The notes beneath the pieces were generated by a model that saw only the letters and a program-made list of their open reading frames with translations, did not search any database and was not told where the DNA came from. The position numbers and the translations under genes are program-made. A DNA stretch of 7,647 bases from an uncultured Duganella sp. Lineage in GTDB: Bacteria > Pseudomonadota > Gammaproteobacteria > Burkholderiales > Burkholderiaceae. The stretch is taken from NCBI GenBank assembly GCA_946482635.1, contig CAMLSG010000243.1:1-7647 (forward strand), in the 5' to 3' direction. Shown here piece by piece: positions 6,646-7,647 of this stretch (position 1 is its first letter; every line of letters starts with the position of its first letter).

Positions 6646-6680
6646 AAAAAACGGCACCCAAGGTTTCCCTCGTGGTGCCG
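6646..6680 (-). terminator. Rho-independent terminator between ispH and livH
   Basis: Read on the minus strand, CGGCACC (6680-6674) pairs perfectly with GGTGCCG (6658-6652), and an inner AGG/CCT pair (6670-6668 with 6663-6661) closes a short loop. The stem is followed directly by six Ts (6651-6646). This is a textbook intrinsic terminator for transcripts coming from ispH. It ends only 22 bases before the livH start codon, so it could alternatively act as an attenuator in a liv leader. Confidence 0.82.
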
Positions 6681-6686
6681 CCGTTT

Positions 6687-6716
6687 GGAAGCGTTCGCCA
6701 TAATAGCGAGGTTTCC
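6687..6716 (-). promoter_or_regulatory. Candidate livH promoter -10 inside an imperfect inverted repeat
   Basis: On the minus strand a TATTAT lies at 6705-6700, a fair -10 hexamer; the hexamer 17 bases before it is GATTAG, a poor -35. The same spot is the centre of an imperfect inverted repeat: GGAA, 3-4 bases, TCGC at 6687-6698, then GCGA, 3 bases, TTCC at 6706-6716 on the plus strand, with a CATAATA spacer. An operator overlapping a promoter would look like this, but chance is possible. The rest of the 6624-6759 region is AT-rich, with an 8-base direct repeat AGGTTTCC (6661-6668 and 6709-6716), and contains no gene. Confidence 0.28.
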
Positions 6717-6759
6717 GAAAAACTAATCGTGGAAAATCCGCAATATTCTAAATTAAATT

Positions 6760-7647
6760 TTATGCGCTGCGGCCATCCAGGCCCTTTGGTAGCGGGAAAG
6801 TCACGGCTTCCTCAACACCCTCCAGGGTACGCACGCTTTTCGCGCCCAGTTCCTTCAGGCGGCTGATGACCGCATCAACCAGCACTTCCGGCGCCGAAGC
6901 GCCAGCCGTAACGCCCACGCGCAGCCTGCCTTCCAGCCACTCCGGATTGATCTGGGCAGCGTTGTCCACCATATAGGCCGGGGTGCCCTTCTTCTCCGCC
7001 ACTTCGCGCAGGCGGTTCGAATTGGAGCTGTTCGGCGAGCCGACCACGATCACTACTTCCACCTGCGGCGCCATGAATTTCACGGCTTCCTGGCGGTTGG
7101 TGGTGGCGTAGCAGATGTCGCCTTTTTTCGGCTCAATAATATTCGGGTATTTTGCCTTAAGAGCTTCGATGATCTGTGCCGTATCATCCACGGAAAGTGT
7201 CGTTTGCGACACATAGGCCACCTGGTCCGGATTCTGCACCTGCAGGCCCGCCACGTCTTCCACCGTTTCGACCAGGTACATGCCCTCTTCGGTCTGGCCC
7301 ATGGTGCCTTCGACTTCAGGATGGCCGTCGTGGCCGATCATGATGATCTCGCAGCCCTGCTTGCGCATCTTGGCCACTTCCACGTGCACCTTGGTCACCA
7401 GCGGGCAGGTGGCGTCGAAGATCGACAGGCCGCGCGCTTCCGCTTCGGCGCGCACGGCTTTCGACACGCCGTGCGCCGAGAACACCAGGGTATTGCCGGC
7501 CGGGACATCGTCCAGCTCTTCGATGAAGATGGCGCCCTTGGCGCGCAGGTCTTCCACCACATAGGCGTTGTGCACGATTTCGTGGCGCACATAGATCGGC
7601 GCGCCGAACTGCTGCAGCGCACGCTCGACGATCTCGATGGCGCGGTC
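6760..7647 (-). CDS. ispH: 4-hydroxy-3-methylbut-2-enyl diphosphate reductase IspH (5' end outside the window)
   Basis: This cytoplasmic [4Fe-4S] enzyme makes IPP and DMAPP from HMBPP in the last step of the MEP isoprenoid pathway. The reading frame is open to the window edge: 295 residues are visible, beginning at the Asp of the family's GVDRAI motif, so about 15 N-terminal residues with the first cluster cysteine are missing. The GTG at 7590 that could seem a start is an internal Val. Visible key residues, numbered in the partial protein: H26 (RHEIVHN), H59 (SAHGVS), cluster ligand C81 ([11 protein letters not shown]), H109 and E111 ([11 protein letters not shown]), QTTLSVDDT at 148-156, cluster ligand C179 ([10 protein letters not shown]), and the [11 protein letters not shown] and VTAGASAP substrate motifs. 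These equal E. coli H41, H74, C96, H124, E126 and C197. The gene ends with TAA at 6762-6760 and is followed by an intrinsic terminator, so it is probably a separate unit from liv. Confidence 0.97.
   Translation of the reverse strand, partial: DRAIEIVERALQQFGAPIYVRHEIVHNAYVVEDLRAKGAIFIEELDDVPAGNTLVFSAHGVSKAVRAEAEARGLSIFDATCPLVTKVHVEVAKMRKQGCEIIMIGHDGHPEVEGTMGQTEEGMYLVETVEDVAGLQVQNPDQVAYVSQTTLSVDDTAQIIEALKAKYPNIIEPKKGDICYATTNRQEAVKFMAPQVEVVIVVGSPNSSNSNRLREVAEKKGTPAYMVDNAAQINPEWLEGRLRVGVTAGASAPEVLVDAVISRLKELGAKSVRTLEGVEEAVTFPLPKGLDGRSA

Noticed and set aside
6641..6646. TATAGT on the minus strand as a livH -10 hexamer
   Set aside because: It would start transcription inside the livH ribosome binding site and has no -35 at a suitable distance; it is simply the end of the terminator T-run.
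5664..6647. A 327-codon open frame on the plus strand, opposite livH
   Set aside because: It mirrors livH, is very rich in His, Gln, Ala and Arg, and matches no family I know. GC-rich coding DNA commonly leaves the opposite strand open.

Overview
The window looks like an ordinary chromosomal stretch of a GC-rich betaproteobacterium, most likely an Oxalobacteraceae relative (Massilia / Duganella / Janthinobacterium type). This placement rests on remembered protein similarity and GC-rich codon use; no marker gene proves it. I see no phage genes, insertion sequences, CRISPR array, tRNA or rRNA.

Left part (1-2613, plus strand): a three-gene unit with a YheO/DauR-type PAS-HTH regulator (39-671), an ornithine cyclodeaminase/mu-crystallin family NAD(P)H reductase (661-1647, overlapping the regulator by 11 bases), and a PLP-dependent serine/threonine dehydratase of the serine racemase / threo-3-hydroxyaspartate dehydratase type (1660-2613). 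This enzyme pair resembles the BhcB + BhcD pair of the beta-hydroxyaspartate cycle, and also the EutB + EutC pair of hydroxyectoine use. The simplest reading is a small amino-acid catabolic or salvage operon in which the lyase makes an imine and the reductase turns it into an amino acid, under control of a ligand-sensing regulator. The substrate is inferred, not shown.

Right part (2610-7647, minus strand; listed in transcription order): the 3' 97% or so of ispH (4-hydroxy-3-methylbut-2-enyl diphosphate reductase, cut by the window end), a 136-base intergenic region with a clear rho-independent terminator, then livH-livM-livG-livF, encoding two permeases and two ATPases of a branched-chain/hydrophobic amino acid ABC importer. 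The genes are packed with overlapping or near-overlapping stops and starts. No periplasmic binding protein gene is present here. The liv unit ends in a broken nucleotidyltransferase-like gene (DUF925 / NTP_transf_6 type) whose two ends lie in different frames and whose catalytic middle is missing.

The two halves converge tail to tail with the stop codons overlapping around 2610-2613. The points most worth a second look are the hydroxyaspartate-type enzyme pair with its regulator, the internally deleted nucleotidyltransferase gene, and the terminator placed only 22 bases before the livH start codon, which could be a simple ispH terminator or an attenuator. I found no clearly undescribed system.
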